Shown: positions 26,780-36,673 of the stretch, piece after piece | Layout: each line of letters begins with the position of its first letter | How positions within the stretch are numbered: position 1 is the first letter of the stretch | Origin: Polyangiaceae bacterium | GTDB taxonomy: Bacteria > Myxococcota_A > Polyangia > Polyangiales > Polyangiaceae | Assembly (NCBI GenBank): GCA_013361525.1 | Contig: JABFXY010000039.1 | Location: 161,275-225,274, forward strand | Direction: 5' to 3' | DNA length: 64,000 nt | Translations under genes and position numbers: made by a program | The notes under the pieces: generated by a model | What the model saw: the letters and a program-made list of their open reading frames with translations, nothing else | The model's database searches: none | Told to the model about the DNA's origin: nothing

Positions 26780-27958
26780 GGTCGTGAGCGACGCGCCGAG
26801 GCGGCGATAGGTCTCGGCGTACGCAGCCACGCTCGCAGCCGGCTCGAACAGCCGACGAGCCAGACGCGCACCATTCTCTCCATAACGTTGCCTGAGCGCA
26901 GCATCGTTCTGCAACGACTGAATCGCAGCGACCAGTCCGGCGTAGTCGCCCTGCTTCTCGACGAGCCCACACTCGCCCTCGACCAAGATCTCGCGCGCCG
27001 AGCTGACGTCGAACGAAACGACCGGCGTTCCGCAGCCCAGCGATTCGATCATGGCGCGCGCGAGCCCTTCGCTCCGGCTCGCGAGACAAACGACGTCCGC
27101 CGCGCGATACCAATCTTCCGGAGTCGAGGTGAAGCCCACCAGCTTCACACGTCCCTTCAGCCCCAATCGCTCGATGGCGTCTTCGCATCGGCGAGCATAG
27201 GGCTCCGACTCTGGTTGATAATCGCCGACGAACACCACCGCGACGCCCGACCGAACGAGATCGGGAACGGCCTCCTCGATGAATCCGAGCTGATTCTTCT
27301 TGTCGTTGAACGTCCCGGTGTAGACGACGGTGAACGACTCTCGATCGAGCCCGAGACGCGCGCGAACCGCACGGCGTTCCTCTTCGCTCGGCGGCGACAT
27401 CTTGCCGAGATCGACGGCGCTGTAGATTCTTTCCACGGGTGCCGTATCGGCGAGTGGGACCATATCGCGAAGCTCGGTCTCGACCGCGTGCTTCATCTCG
27501 TCGGAGAGGACGACGACGACACTCGAGAGCTGGCGAAGCGCGCGCCATCGAGGCCCGCGCACGCCGAGCGTGTCGCGGATGTTGAAGAGCACGCGCGCAC
27601 CGGCCAGGCGCGCACCGATGCAGGCGTACCACATGGCGACCGAATCGTTGCAGTGCACGACGCGAGCGCCGCTCTGTCGTACCAGGCGAGCGACGGTCGA
27701 ATTTGCGGCCGCGAGCTGGGGGAAGCGCGCAAGCCGATAGCGGGCAAGCGCGAGGCCACCGACGTACCGCGGCTCGGGCACGTCGATCAGCTCGACTTCG
27801 CAACCGAGCTCCCGCCAGAGCTTCGTGAAGCGACTCTCCCGTTGCGTGACGACGATGCGTCGCGATGGCAGCGCACGCAGAATGTGCGTGAGGCTCTCGA
27901 GGCCTCCATTTGCCTGCGCCCCGGATTGGAACGCGACGAACACGATCGCATCGGACAT
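26774..27958 (-). CDS. Glycosyltransferase family 4 protein
   Basis: The 394-aa GT-B enzyme has an N-terminal acceptor half with a Gly-rich loop (SGAQANGGLESLTHIL) and a C-terminal donor half. Visible donor-site features are TVVYTGTFNDKKNQLGFIEEA and the retaining-GT4 motif SRSEGLARAMIESLGCGTPVVS with the conserved E-x7-E arrangement. ATG at 27958 is preferred to a TTG two codons earlier. It presumably adds one sugar of the repeat unit; donor and linkage are unknown. Confidence 0.9.
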   Translation of the reverse strand: MSDAIVFVAFQSGAQANGGLESLTHILRALPSRRIVVTQRESRFTKLWRELGCEVELIDVPEPRYVGGLALARYRLARFPQLAAANSTVARLVRQSGARVVHCNDSVAMWYACIGARLAGARVLFNIRDTLGVRGPRWRALRQLSSVVVVLSDEMKHAVETELRDMVPLADTAPVERIYSAVDLGKMSPPSEEERRAVRARLGLDRESFTVVYTGTFNDKKNQLGFIEEAVPDLVRSGVAVVFVGDYQPESEPYARRCEDAIERLGLKGRVKLVGFTSTPEDWYRAADVVCLASRSEGLARAMIESLGCGTPVVSFDVSSAREILVEGECGLVEKQGDYAGLVAAIQSLQNDAALRQRYGENGARLARRLFEPAASVAAYAETYRRLGASLTTS

Positions 27959-28205
27959 CCGCAAGGCTGATTTACCTCGGGTTCGATGCGTGGCGATCGA
28001 CTTTCATTCGCCTGCTCGCACATCGCCCCAGGCTTCGCACCCCGTTGGGAATGCGCTAGGGTTCGCCTGCTTTCGCGCCGGTACTAGGGCTGGTGCGGCG
28101 GGCATGGGTGAGCCTGGCGGGGATTCGCCGCGCTCCTCTGAACCTTCGACCTCGGGCCCGCACCTACCGCTGGGTGCACGAGCCTCTGATAGACGGATGT
28201 GAATC

Positions 28206-29900
28206 ATGGTGATCGTCGGCCTTTCGCCCATCGTCCACGAGAGCGCGGTGGGGATCCTCGTCGACGGCAAGCTCGTCGCAGCCGCCGCCGAAGAGCGCTT
28301 CGGTCGCGTGAAGAACCAGGGCGGGTTCCCTCACCAGGCACTCGAGTATTGCCTGAAGCGCGCGGGGCTGACCGCTCGTGACGTCGACTACGTCGCGTAC
28401 GCTGCCCTGCCCTTCCACCAAGAGCGCATGCGCGACATTGCGAGCTTCGGGCAGAACATCGCGTACGTCGCCCGCGCCGAGGACGCACCGGCACGCAAGC
28501 TGCGCCACGTCCTGAACTTCACGCGCAACCTCGTGCTGACGAAGGAGTGGGAGTCGTGGGGCGGAACCGAGCGAAAGATCCGCACGGAGCTCCGCGGTCT
28601 CGGTCTCGAGGACAAGCTGGTCTTCGTCGACCATCACCGCGCGCATTGCGCCAGCGCCTATTACACGTCTGGTTTCGACCGATGCCTCGTCGTCTCCCTC
28701 GACGGTTATGGCAGTGGCCAGGCAGGCTCTTTCTATCTCGGCGATCGCGGCAAAATCGAGCTCCTGCAAGAGGTGCCGTACCCGCACTCGCTCGGCACGT
28801 TCTACCGCCGGGTCACGCAAGCGCTGGGTTTCAAGCCCAACCGCCACGAGGGCAAGATCGTCGGCCTCGCTGCGTTCGGTGATCCGAACAAGCTGTACGA
28901 CGAAGTGAGGGCGCGCTTCGACCTCGAGCACGACGATTACTACCGATACAAGACGTCGCAAGATCCCTATTTCGAGAAGGAGCTCGCGAAGAAGCATTCG
29001 CGTGAGGACGTCGCGGCCGCGTATCAGCGCGTGCTCGAAGAAGTCGCGGCGAAGTACATTCAGAAGTGGCTGCGCAGGACCGGCACCACGAAGCTCGCCT
29101 GCGCAGGTGGCGTCTTCGCGAACGTGAAGATGAACCAACGCCTCATGGAGCTGCCCGAGGTCGAGCAGATGTTCGTCTTCCCCGCGATGGGTGACGGCGG
29201 CGTCGGCGTCGGCGCGGCGTATTCGCTTTACGGCGACCTTCGTCCGGCGACACCGCACACGCTGCCGGACGTGTTCCTCGGTCCTGCGTATACCGATCGC
29301 GAGATCGAAAACGCCCTCGTCAGCGCCGGGCTACCATTCAAGAAGTCGACCGACATCGAGCGCGACATCGTGGAGCAGCTCGTCGCGAACAAGGTCGTCG
29401 CGAGGTTCGACGGCGCGATGGAGTTCGGGCCTCGCGCGCTCGGCAACCGCTCGATCCTCTATCCGGCGCTCGAGCCGGAAGTGAACAAGTGGCTGAACAA
29501 CCGCCTCAAGCGCACCGAGTTCATGCCGTTCGCGCCCATCTCACTCGAGGAGCACGCGAACGATCTCTATGTGAACATCGATCGCGTTCGCTACTCGGCG
29601 GAGTTCATGACGGTCACGACGAGCTGCACGGCGCAGATGCAGGCGCAGTCACCCGCCGCGGTCCACGTCGACGGCACCGCACGCCCGCAGCTCGTGCGTG
29701 AAAGCCGCAATCCGTCCGTCCACAAGATCCTCCGCCTCTATCACGAAAAGACGGGCATCCCGACGCTCATCAATACGAGCTTCAACATCCACGAAGAGCC
29801 GATCGTCTGCTCGCCCCAAGACGCCATTCGCGCTTGGAGCGACGGAGCGCTCGAGGTGTTGGCGCTCGGACCGTATCTCGTGACCCAGTCGGCAGCCTGA
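28206..29900 (+). CDS. NodU/CmcH-type O-carbamoyltransferase
   Basis: The 564-aa enzyme transfers the carbamoyl group of carbamoyl phosphate to a sugar hydroxyl. The N-terminal Kae1-like domain has VFVDHHRAHCASAYYTSGF (metal-binding His residues) and SLDGYGSGQAGSFY. The C-terminal part carries the family signatures ARFDGAMEFGPRALGNRSIL, FMPFAPISLEEHA and LINTSFNIHEEPIVCSP. The length matches NodU and TobZ. With carAB just upstream across one gene, it probably O-carbamoylates the polysaccharide. About 250 bp separate it from the divergent glycosyltransferase gene; no other feature was seen in that gap. Confidence 0.93.
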   Translation: MVIVGLSPIVHESAVGILVDGKLVAAAAEERFGRVKNQGGFPHQALEYCLKRAGLTARDVDYVAYAALPFHQERMRDIASFGQNIAYVARAEDAPARKLRHVLNFTRNLVLTKEWESWGGTERKIRTELRGLGLEDKLVFVDHHRAHCASAYYTSGFDRCLVVSLDGYGSGQAGSFYLGDRGKIELLQEVPYPHSLGTFYRRVTQALGFKPNRHEGKIVGLAAFGDPNKLYDEVRARFDLEHDDYYRYKTSQDPYFEKELAKKHSREDVAAAYQRVLEEVAAKYIQKWLRRTGTTKLACAGGVFANVKMNQRLMELPEVEQMFVFPAMGDGGVGVGAAYSLYGDLRPATPHTLPDVFLGPAYTDREIENALVSAGLPFKKSTDIERDIVEQLVANKVVARFDGAMEFGPRALGNRSILYPALEPEVNKWLNNRLKRTEFMPFAPISLEEHANDLYVNIDRVRYSAEFMTVTTSCTAQMQAQSPAAVHVDGTARPQLVRESRNPSVHKILRLYHEKTGIPTLINTSFNIHEEPIVCSPQDAIRAWSDGALEVLALGPYLVTQSAA

Positions 29901-29908
29901 GATTGCAC

Positions 29909-29936
29909 GTGTCGTCCGGCGTGAGCCGGACGACAC
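29909..29936. terminator. Bidirectional terminator hairpin
   Basis: GTGTCGTCCGGC (29909-29920) and GCCGGACGACAC (29925-29936) form a perfect 12-bp stem with a GTGA loop, placed between the convergent carbamoyltransferase (stop at 29900) and the MYXO-CTERM protein gene (stop at 29956). Confidence 0.7.
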
Positions 29937-29955
29937 ATCCCGTTCCGGCGGCCTC

Positions 29956-32481
29956 TCAGCAGGCACGCTTTTGCGAACGCGAGCGTCGTCGCAGCGCGGC
30001 GACCCCGGCCAGCGCGAGCCCGACGACCCAACCGCTTCGCGCTCCTCGTCCCGTCGTCGAGCACGAGTCGCATCCACCGGACGCGCCGCCACCGTCGTCG
30101 GAGGCAACCCCCCCACCGCCAGCGGATGGGGCGCCGCCCGTGCCGCCGGCGCCGTCCGCGACGACGGAGCCGCCGGCTCCTCCGCCGCCACCTTCGACGG
30201 GAGCACCGCCACCGGCGCCGCCGCCGCCGGTTCCGGCATCACACGTTCCGGTCGTGCACGAGCCGTCCGTGCAAGCAGAGTCGCAACAGATACCCTCGAC
30301 GCAATAACCGGATACGCAGGCCGAAGAGGCCTCGCACATGTCACCGAGCTCGAGCGGCCCCAGTAGACGACGAGCGCGAATGCGTCCGCAGCGATAGCCG
30401 TCTTCTGGGAGCTCGCGCCGATAGAAGATCAAGGTCCCGTCGTCCGAGAACGACGCTGATCCGGACTCGGCCTCGGAAATCTCGAAAGGCGCGCCGGCCA
30501 CGAGCTGCGCATCGATCTCCACTCCGACAAGCGCGCCCTCCTGCGTAAAGGCCCCCATGAAGCCGGCGCCATGGGCGACGAGATCCATCGGATGGCCTGT
30601 CGGCAAGATCGGGCTCGGCGCATCCTGCACGGAGCCGTCGGCAGCGAGGCGGACGCCGAGTGGGGGATTCCGATCGTAGACGAGGAGACGCGTTCCGGAC
30701 GAATGCGCAAGCATAACCCCTGCGTCTTGCAACGCTGGATACGCGGCCAACGCAACCACAGTGTTCGTTGGCGAAACGGTGCCGTCCAACGCCAGCCGGT
30801 TCGCGTAAAGGTTCGTTATCCCGGAAGGATCGGGGGTCGAAAACCAGGAAAAAGCATATGCGGCCCCGTCGAACACCATCGACGCGGGCTTGTACCCATA
30901 TCGATTGTAGTCGAAGTTGACACCGTCGCCGATCGCATTGCCGTCCGCATCAATCAACCCCACGAAGACCTGAGTATCGAGGTCTACGTCGCCTGGCGGG
31001 GTAATGAAATGTTGCAGGAAAGCGTAGTCCACACCGTCGGACGCGAGTGCAACCGGTGGCAGTGGAGCAAGATTGGCATTCGGCGCCACGATCTCGACCC
31101 GAGAGCCCAGAACGCCGCCGGCCCCGATACGTTGGAAGTACGGAATCGGATCAGGGTCATCCGGATTCCCGTCGTACGAGATCAAGAAATCGCTGCCGTT
31201 GCTGGCGAGCCGGGGTTTGCGCCCGTCGGCGATCTTGAACGCCTCCGTCTGAAGCGGATTTCCATCCGCATCGAACCGGGCGCCGTAAATGGCGTCGGTC
31301 GACGCGCGGCTGTCCACCCAGACGACGAGGGTGACACCTGCGGCGTTCGTCGCAGACTGCGGTTCTCGCTGATCGTTTGCCGAGGTCGTTAGATTCAGCG
31401 ATACCGGGGAGCTCTGCGAGGTCACGACGCCCGACGAATCAACCCGCGAAGCATTGACCGTCCCGTTGTTCACGTGCACGAACAAGGCTGCACCAGGACC
31501 GCCAGCTCCGCTCACGTCGGTCTGCTCTTCGACTGTCAGCTGGATCGGGCTCGCGTCGATTGGTGCCCAAGCCGAGGAATACCGCATGACGCGTGCCTGG
31601 TTCGCTACGTAGTCCGTATAACCGAAATACTGCGTTCCCCCGACCGCTACGACGTCGCTGGGACAATGCGCAAACGTAAGCTGTGGACCGAACGCATTTC
31701 CCGCTGTGTCGAATCGCTTGCCGACACAGTCTCCCGACCAGGTCCCCCCGACCATCAGGAAGTCCGTTCCGTTCGTGGCCACCGAGCCCCCACCTTGCCA
31801 GTCGGGGATTGGATACGTGTCCAGCAAGCTCCCGTCCTCGTCGATGCGGGAGTGCGCAGCAGCAGGAGGAGAGAACAGGTCACAGCTCACCATGTAGACG
31901 CCACCGGCATAGGCGACACTCGTCGAGAGACAGTTCGCTCCGACCGACGTCGGCCCGTTGAGAACCTGGCCCGTGGAATCGAGTAGGACGAAGGTGCCGT
32001 TGGCAGACACCACGAGAAATCCGTCCATCCCTCGAGCCACCGCGCTGACGCCGACAGGAATGTTCACGTCGAGCGTGACAGCACCGGTGGGATCGATCCG
32101 AGAGAGCTTAGGCCCATTCACGGTATTGGCGAAGACGAGGAAATCGGCACCGTCCGTCTCGATTGCCGACCCGAGCACCCCCGCCAGGGCCGGGCCAAGG
32201 ACGATATCGTTTGCGTCCAACACCTGGCCGTTCACGTCGATCCGACGAGCCCGAAAGCTTTCCTCGCCATAGAAGACGCTCAAGTAGATCGAGCCGTTGA
32301 ACGCGACCTTCGGTTTGGACCTGGGGACTTCGGCGGTCTGCGTCAGAATCGGAACGTCGACCTCGAACTCTCCCGAGACGGTGGGCGCCGCAAGCGCCTC
32401 ACCCGACAGATGCGGTGCCCCGACCACCAACCCTACGAATACGACCGACGCAATCCGGGTGCCCAAAGGCGTGGAGTCCAT
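29956..32481 (-). CDS. MYXO-CTERM-anchored beta-propeller-like surface protein
   Basis: The protein is about 841 aa. ATG at 32481 gives a Sec signal (MDSTPLGTRIASVVFVGLVV, cleavage near ALAA). The body consists of repeated beta-strand units such as SNGSDFLISYDG, TNGTDFLMVGGTW and SDGVDYAFLQHF, suggesting one or two propellers. Then come a Cys-rich segment (CVSGYCVEGICCDSACTDG), a Gly-rich spacer and the sorting tail: Cys motif CDSCSTTG, hydrophobic WVVGLALAGVAAL and a basic end. This tail marks Myxococcota proteins processed and anchored at the cell surface. Its place inside the polysaccharide locus suggests a cell-surface role; the ligand is unknown. Confidence 0.88.
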   Translation of the reverse strand: MDSTPLGTRIASVVFVGLVVGAPHLSGEALAAPTVSGEFEVDVPILTQTAEVPRSKPKVAFNGSIYLSVFYGEESFRARRIDVNGQVLDANDIVLGPALAGVLGSAIETDGADFLVFANTVNGPKLSRIDPTGAVTLDVNIPVGVSAVARGMDGFLVVSANGTFVLLDSTGQVLNGPTSVGANCLSTSVAYAGGVYMVSCDLFSPPAAAHSRIDEDGSLLDTYPIPDWQGGGSVATNGTDFLMVGGTWSGDCVGKRFDTAGNAFGPQLTFAHCPSDVVAVGGTQYFGYTDYVANQARVMRYSSAWAPIDASPIQLTVEEQTDVSGAGGPGAALFVHVNNGTVNASRVDSSGVVTSQSSPVSLNLTTSANDQREPQSATNAAGVTLVVWVDSRASTDAIYGARFDADGNPLQTEAFKIADGRKPRLASNGSDFLISYDGNPDDPDPIPYFQRIGAGGVLGSRVEIVAPNANLAPLPPVALASDGVDYAFLQHFITPPGDVDLDTQVFVGLIDADGNAIGDGVNFDYNRYGYKPASMVFDGAAYAFSWFSTPDPSGITNLYANRLALDGTVSPTNTVVALAAYPALQDAGVMLAHSSGTRLLVYDRNPPLGVRLAADGSVQDAPSPILPTGHPMDLVAHGAGFMGAFTQEGALVGVEIDAQLVAGAPFEISEAESGSASFSDDGTLIFYRRELPEDGYRCGRIRARRLLGPLELGDMCEASSACVSGYCVEGICCDSACTDGSCTTGTCDAGTGGGGAGGGAPVEGGGGGAGGSVVADGAGGTGGAPSAGGGGVASDDGGGASGGCDSCSTTGRGARSGWVVGLALAGVAALRRRSRSQKRAC

Positions 32482-32523
32482 CGAACCTTGGTGGCGAGCC
32501 CAGACGCGAAAATTCAAACGCCG

Positions 32524-34020
32524 CTACCGAAGACCGCGAGGCCGATAGCCAGCAAACAAGATGACGCCGAGGACAGGCAGCGCGAACTGGGTGAGGAGCG
32601 ACAGGGGAAGCGTCGTCGGGGCCGACACGAAAAGCGTGCTCGCGTACACCATCACGACGTTCTTGTCTCCACGTGACGCCAACATCCATTGGTAGACGCG
32701 ACGCTGAAACGCGCCCCAACCCATCATGCCGAGCACGACGCCGAACCATGAAAAGTTCGCGAACAGCACGCCTAAGAATGGAGTTGGAACCGAGGCTCCG
32801 GTGAAATTGAAGACGATCGCGCTGTCGCGCCAGATGAACGACCCGGTTTTGTCCGCCCAGACCCACTTCGGAATCGGCCACGTGAGGAGCGCGGCCCACG
32901 ACTCACCGTAGAGATAGCCCTTCTTTTCAGGAAAGTAATAGAACACCAAAGCCAAGGCGCTGAGGCGTTGACGGTCGGCGGCGTGCTCCTCCAGCTGGCG
33001 GGACACACTGAGCCGCTCCTTGATCGGAACCATCTCGACCTTTTCGGCCTCTTGAGCGCGGTACTGCCCAGCGATGTTCGACGCGACGAGACTGGCGAAC
33101 GCTGCGGCGAGCAAGATCGCCCAGGGAATACGCCTGCGCATGTAATGGAAGCAGGCGGCGCAGCCGACGAAGAAAATGACGACCAGGCCGCGCTGCCCCG
33201 CGCGCACGACGAGCAGGCCGAATACGGCAATCATCGCGATCGATGCCAGAATCCAGGCACGCCGACCTTTCTCCAGAGAGACGACGAGCGCGAACATTGC
33301 TGGGATGAAGCCCAGGCTCATACCGCGCAAGATCCACGTGGCGTTCGGGTCGTCACGCACGACGGCTTTGCCACGGGCGAGCTCGGAGAAGTCGGTCAAA
33401 TCCGTCCCTAGCCGGCCCTGAAACCAGATGTAAACGGGGAGGGCGATTGCGAGGCAACCGAGGCACGCGAGCAAGAGACGCGGGCTCGACCAAGCAATGC
33501 CGGTTAGCCGAGAGACACCGGAACGAGCGCGACGTGGCCAGTAGTAGCCGACCAGATAACTCGCCTGCCCCGCTACGTACGACCAGGCAACCAGCTCGAC
33601 GAGCTCGGTTTGGGCTCTCGGCGACATCTGGGGCACGAAGGCGAGGTCGATGCCATCCGTGCGGACGATCATGACGAGCGTGGACGCGAGCGCGATGGCA
33701 CCGCTGAGGCCGTTGAAAGACCCCAACTCGAACGGGTCAGCCCGACGGCTCCAGAAGATCGGGACGAGGAACAGGCTGATAGCTAGAACCAGCGGGCGGA
33801 AGAGCGCCGCCGTGTCGCCGCTCGCGCCAATCGTTTCACCAATCAAAAGCGCGACCAACGTCAGCACGAGGTGAGCACCTCGGCGGAGCCCGAGTCGCGA
33901 GTGGTCGGTCAGCGATGGCTCCTCATTCAGCGCCGTCTCCTGCTCGATCCGCGACGTTTCCGACTCGGCCGGCGGCGCCGACGCTCCAGCGTCGTCTGGT
34001 GAGATTGCTTGCGACGCCAT
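32524..34020 (-). CDS. Oligosaccharide repeat-unit polymerase (Wzy-like)
   Basis: The 498-aa integral membrane protein has about 11 or 12 hydrophobic segments after a 50-residue polar N-terminus. A large loop (YRAQEAEKVEMVPIKERLSV to SALALVFYYFPEKKGYLYG) lies before the last helices, as in O-antigen polymerases. Sequence conservation in Wzy is low, so the call relies on topology, the Pro/Trp-rich WAALLTWPIPKWVW loop and the locus. It is transcribed with the MYXO-CTERM gene downstream (42 bp gap) and the ligase-like gene upstream. Confidence 0.75.
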   Translation of the reverse strand: MASQAISPDDAGASAPPAESETSRIEQETALNEEPSLTDHSRLGLRRGAHLVLTLVALLIGETIGASGDTAALFRPLVLAISLFLVPIFWSRRADPFELGSFNGLSGAIALASTLVMIVRTDGIDLAFVPQMSPRAQTELVELVAWSYVAGQASYLVGYYWPRRARSGVSRLTGIAWSSPRLLLACLGCLAIALPVYIWFQGRLGTDLTDFSELARGKAVVRDDPNATWILRGMSLGFIPAMFALVVSLEKGRRAWILASIAMIAVFGLLVVRAGQRGLVVIFFVGCAACFHYMRRRIPWAILLAAAFASLVASNIAGQYRAQEAEKVEMVPIKERLSVSRQLEEHAADRQRLSALALVFYYFPEKKGYLYGESWAALLTWPIPKWVWADKTGSFIWRDSAIVFNFTGASVPTPFLGVLFANFSWFGVVLGMMGWGAFQRRVYQWMLASRGDKNVVMVYASTLFVSAPTTLPLSLLTQFALPVLGVILFAGYRPRGLR

Positions 34021-34105
34021 GGGACCTACCGTTGCACCGCGATGGGCCGCAGTTCACACCGGAGCTTGCACGCGGTGCCGCTCGACAACAACGCTTTTCT
34101 GGCCG

Positions 34106-36646
34106 TCATGGTCGCACGCTTCGATTGGCATTGCGCGCCGCCTGGAGCCTCGCCTCGATGTTGGGTGTGGCATCGCTCTGAATAGCCCGAGCACGTTCGA
34201 GGGCCTCGACTGCCACACCCCAGGTCCCGAGCTGCTCCGCGAGATCTGCGACCGCGAGCCAACGCGCCGCCGTCGGGTCCTCCGACGCGGCCCTCCGCAA
34301 TGCCCCAAGCGCTTGCTGAGGCTCGTTTCGTGCGAGGCGGAGCTGCGCGACCCACGCATGGGCGTAAGCACAGCTCTCCTTACTTGCACAGTTGGACGCG
34401 AGGTATGCCCCGAGCGCTCGGTTCAAACCATCGTCGTCGTGAAGGCTCGACAACACCTCTGCGTGGAACCGCAAGCAATCCGATCGCTCGTCCTTCGCGC
34501 CGCATCCGGCGTTAAGGATCTCGTCGGCATCATCGGCTCGGCCTTCGTGGAACGCGATCCTCGCCCGAATGACGGCCGCCCGCGTGCTCGCAGGTGCATA
34601 TTGCTCGAAGGCGTCGGCGTGCGCTTGAAGCTCGGCGATGCAATGGGCGGTGTCCTCGCAGGGCCACTCGTTCGACTTCATTGCTGCGAGGCGCGCATCG
34701 ACCAGTCGTGCGCGCGGAGAGAAGAGATTCGGCACGCGTGACAGCGCCTCCGCGTCCAGCCGCTCGCCAGCCACTGGATCTCGAGCGGCGCGAACCTGCG
34801 CCGCGAGCTCGTCGAGCACGTACACACCTGCCTCGCCGAAGGGGGCTGCTGAAATCAGCTTTTCGGCGTCGCGGGTCACTTCGTAGGCCAGCTGCGCGCA
34901 CGCGCGGGAGAGCCCTCGCTCGTACTCACATGCGAGACGAATCTCCATGAGAGCCTGATCGTCCCGCCGATTTTCTGCGAGGACCTGTGCGAGTAGCAGG
35001 TGTGCACGCCCAACCGTGGGTCCACGCTCCAAGGTCCTTTGCAACCAGGGCATCGGACGCTGGCCCGCATTTCGCGCCGCCAGAGCACCGAGCATCGGGA
35101 AGTAATAGTCGGCCGGGTGCCGGAGGATCCGTTCGCGAATTTCGGCGTAAAGCTTCGCGTTGTCACGCGTCGGCGACGTCGAGGCCATCGTGAGGATGGC
35201 ATTCATCTCGAAGCGATCCCGATCGACTGTGTCGCGGCCGAACCACAACATTAGTGCGGCAAAGATGGGCGTCGCACAGGCGGCCAATCTCGCGACCGGA
35301 ACCGCGCGCGATGCAGCGCCGGCTCGGTAACTGCGCCCGCGCCGGCGGGTGTCGCCCCACGAGGCGCCGAGTGTCGTCGCAATCGCGCATCCGACGCCGA
35401 AGATTTCGGTACCGAGATCGAGGAGGTTCTGCAGAAGGACGATCGCGACCGCCAACCATCCGGCGGTCATCACCGTGCTGCGCCCAAAACCCATGTTGCG
35501 GGGTCGAAGGAGCCAACCGAAAACAACGAGCGCCGCTCCCGCCACGACGAACCCCCACTCGACCGCCCACTGGATGAGGAAGTTTTCAGGGTGCGTGAAC
35601 AGGATGTTTTGTCCGACGGGGGGACGGTAGGCCATCGACACGCTCTCGAATGCGCCGCGCCCGACACCAAACCTCGCGTAGTCGCCGAGCATGGGCTGCA
35701 CCCACCTGAGGACCTCGAGCTTTGCCTTGTTCTGGCTGAGTATCTCGTCCCAAAACGCCTCGTCGGCGCTGGTGAGGGCGATACCTGCAGCGATGCAAAA
35801 GGCCGCGGTCGTGGCCAGCGCAATCATGCGAGACGAAACGGCCGCATGGGGCCTGCGCCGCGCGCTGATCGCGGACACGACGCCGAAAGCGAGGAGTCCC
35901 AATACCAAACAAGCAAGGCCCGCACGTGACGCACATCGGATCGAAACGGCCAGGAGCGTGACGACCCCCACGCCGAGGATCGGCCGGGGGATCGCCGGTT
36001 CCTCGGACATCATGAGACCAAGGCCGATCAACGCCCCGAGATTCATGTACGACGCCAGGGTATTGGTGTTGAGCAGCGGCCCGATATGAGTCACCGGTAT
36101 CGGGTGGTAGGGTTTGTAGACGCCCCACACCGACTCGGCGCCGACGAGCAGATGTGCGAAGGACACAACGGCCAGCGCGACCGCTGAACCGAACACGATC
36201 AGTTGGACCTTCGCCGCCCCGATTCGTGAGGAGGCTGCGCTCGATGCGTACCAGACCGCGGCATACGCGGCCCATTTCAGCGACTCGCTGATGCTCGCCC
36301 CCGGATCCACCGAGAGCGAGCCCATGGACACCGTTTCACCAAAAGGCAAAAGCGCGCGAGACCACACATCCGCAGCGGCCGGCGACAGCGCGCTCAACCA
36401 CGACAGAGGCATTGGGACGGCCTGCAAGGCGGAATACACGCCGAGCATCAACAGCGCGAGCGCAGGCATCGGGGAACAGCGGGGCTTCGACGTGAAGGTC
36501 GCGTACACCCCGACAGCGAGCGCGAGGGTCCCGAAAATAAAGAGACACACCGGCGGCACAGAACCCACTGCGAGCACGCTGCCCGCAGTGGTCAAGCTCA
36601 ATCCGGCAAGGACGATGACGTCCTTGCGCTCGATGTCTCCGCGCAT
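34106..36646 (-). CDS. O-antigen ligase/polymerase family protein with C-terminal TPR-like region
   Basis: The 846-aa product has about 10-12 membrane helices in residues 1-440. The Wzy_C/WaaL-type periplasmic loop follows (NTNTLASYMNLGALIGLGLMM, then GVGRGAFESVSMAYRPP and THPENFLIQWAVEWG with the conserved His/Glu). The C-terminal 400 residues are Ala/Leu/Arg-rich helical repeats consistent with TPRs (for example AHLLLAQVLAENRRDDQALMEI). It may polymerise or ligate the polysaccharide, with the TPR region scaffolding partners. Confidence 0.8.
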   Translation of the reverse strand: MRGDIERKDVIVLAGLSLTTAGSVLAVGSVPPVCLFIFGTLALAVGVYATFTSKPRCSPMPALALLMLGVYSALQAVPMPLSWLSALSPAAADVWSRALLPFGETVSMGSLSVDPGASISESLKWAAYAAVWYASSAASSRIGAAKVQLIVFGSAVALAVVSFAHLLVGAESVWGVYKPYHPIPVTHIGPLLNTNTLASYMNLGALIGLGLMMSEEPAIPRPILGVGVVTLLAVSIRCASRAGLACLVLGLLAFGVVSAISARRRPHAAVSSRMIALATTAAFCIAAGIALTSADEAFWDEILSQNKAKLEVLRWVQPMLGDYARFGVGRGAFESVSMAYRPPVGQNILFTHPENFLIQWAVEWGFVVAGAALVVFGWLLRPRNMGFGRSTVMTAGWLAVAIVLLQNLLDLGTEIFGVGCAIATTLGASWGDTRRRGRSYRAGAASRAVPVARLAACATPIFAALMLWFGRDTVDRDRFEMNAILTMASTSPTRDNAKLYAEIRERILRHPADYYFPMLGALAARNAGQRPMPWLQRTLERGPTVGRAHLLLAQVLAENRRDDQALMEIRLACEYERGLSRACAQLAYEVTRDAEKLISAAPFGEAGVYVLDELAAQVRAARDPVAGERLDAEALSRVPNLFSPRARLVDARLAAMKSNEWPCEDTAHCIAELQAHADAFEQYAPASTRAAVIRARIAFHEGRADDADEILNAGCGAKDERSDCLRFHAEVLSSLHDDDGLNRALGAYLASNCASKESCAYAHAWVAQLRLARNEPQQALGALRRAASEDPTAARWLAVADLAEQLGTWGVAVEALERARAIQSDATPNIEARLQAARNANRSVRP

Positions 36647-36673
36647 GCCCCTACGGCGTCCGGTCCGCCACGA

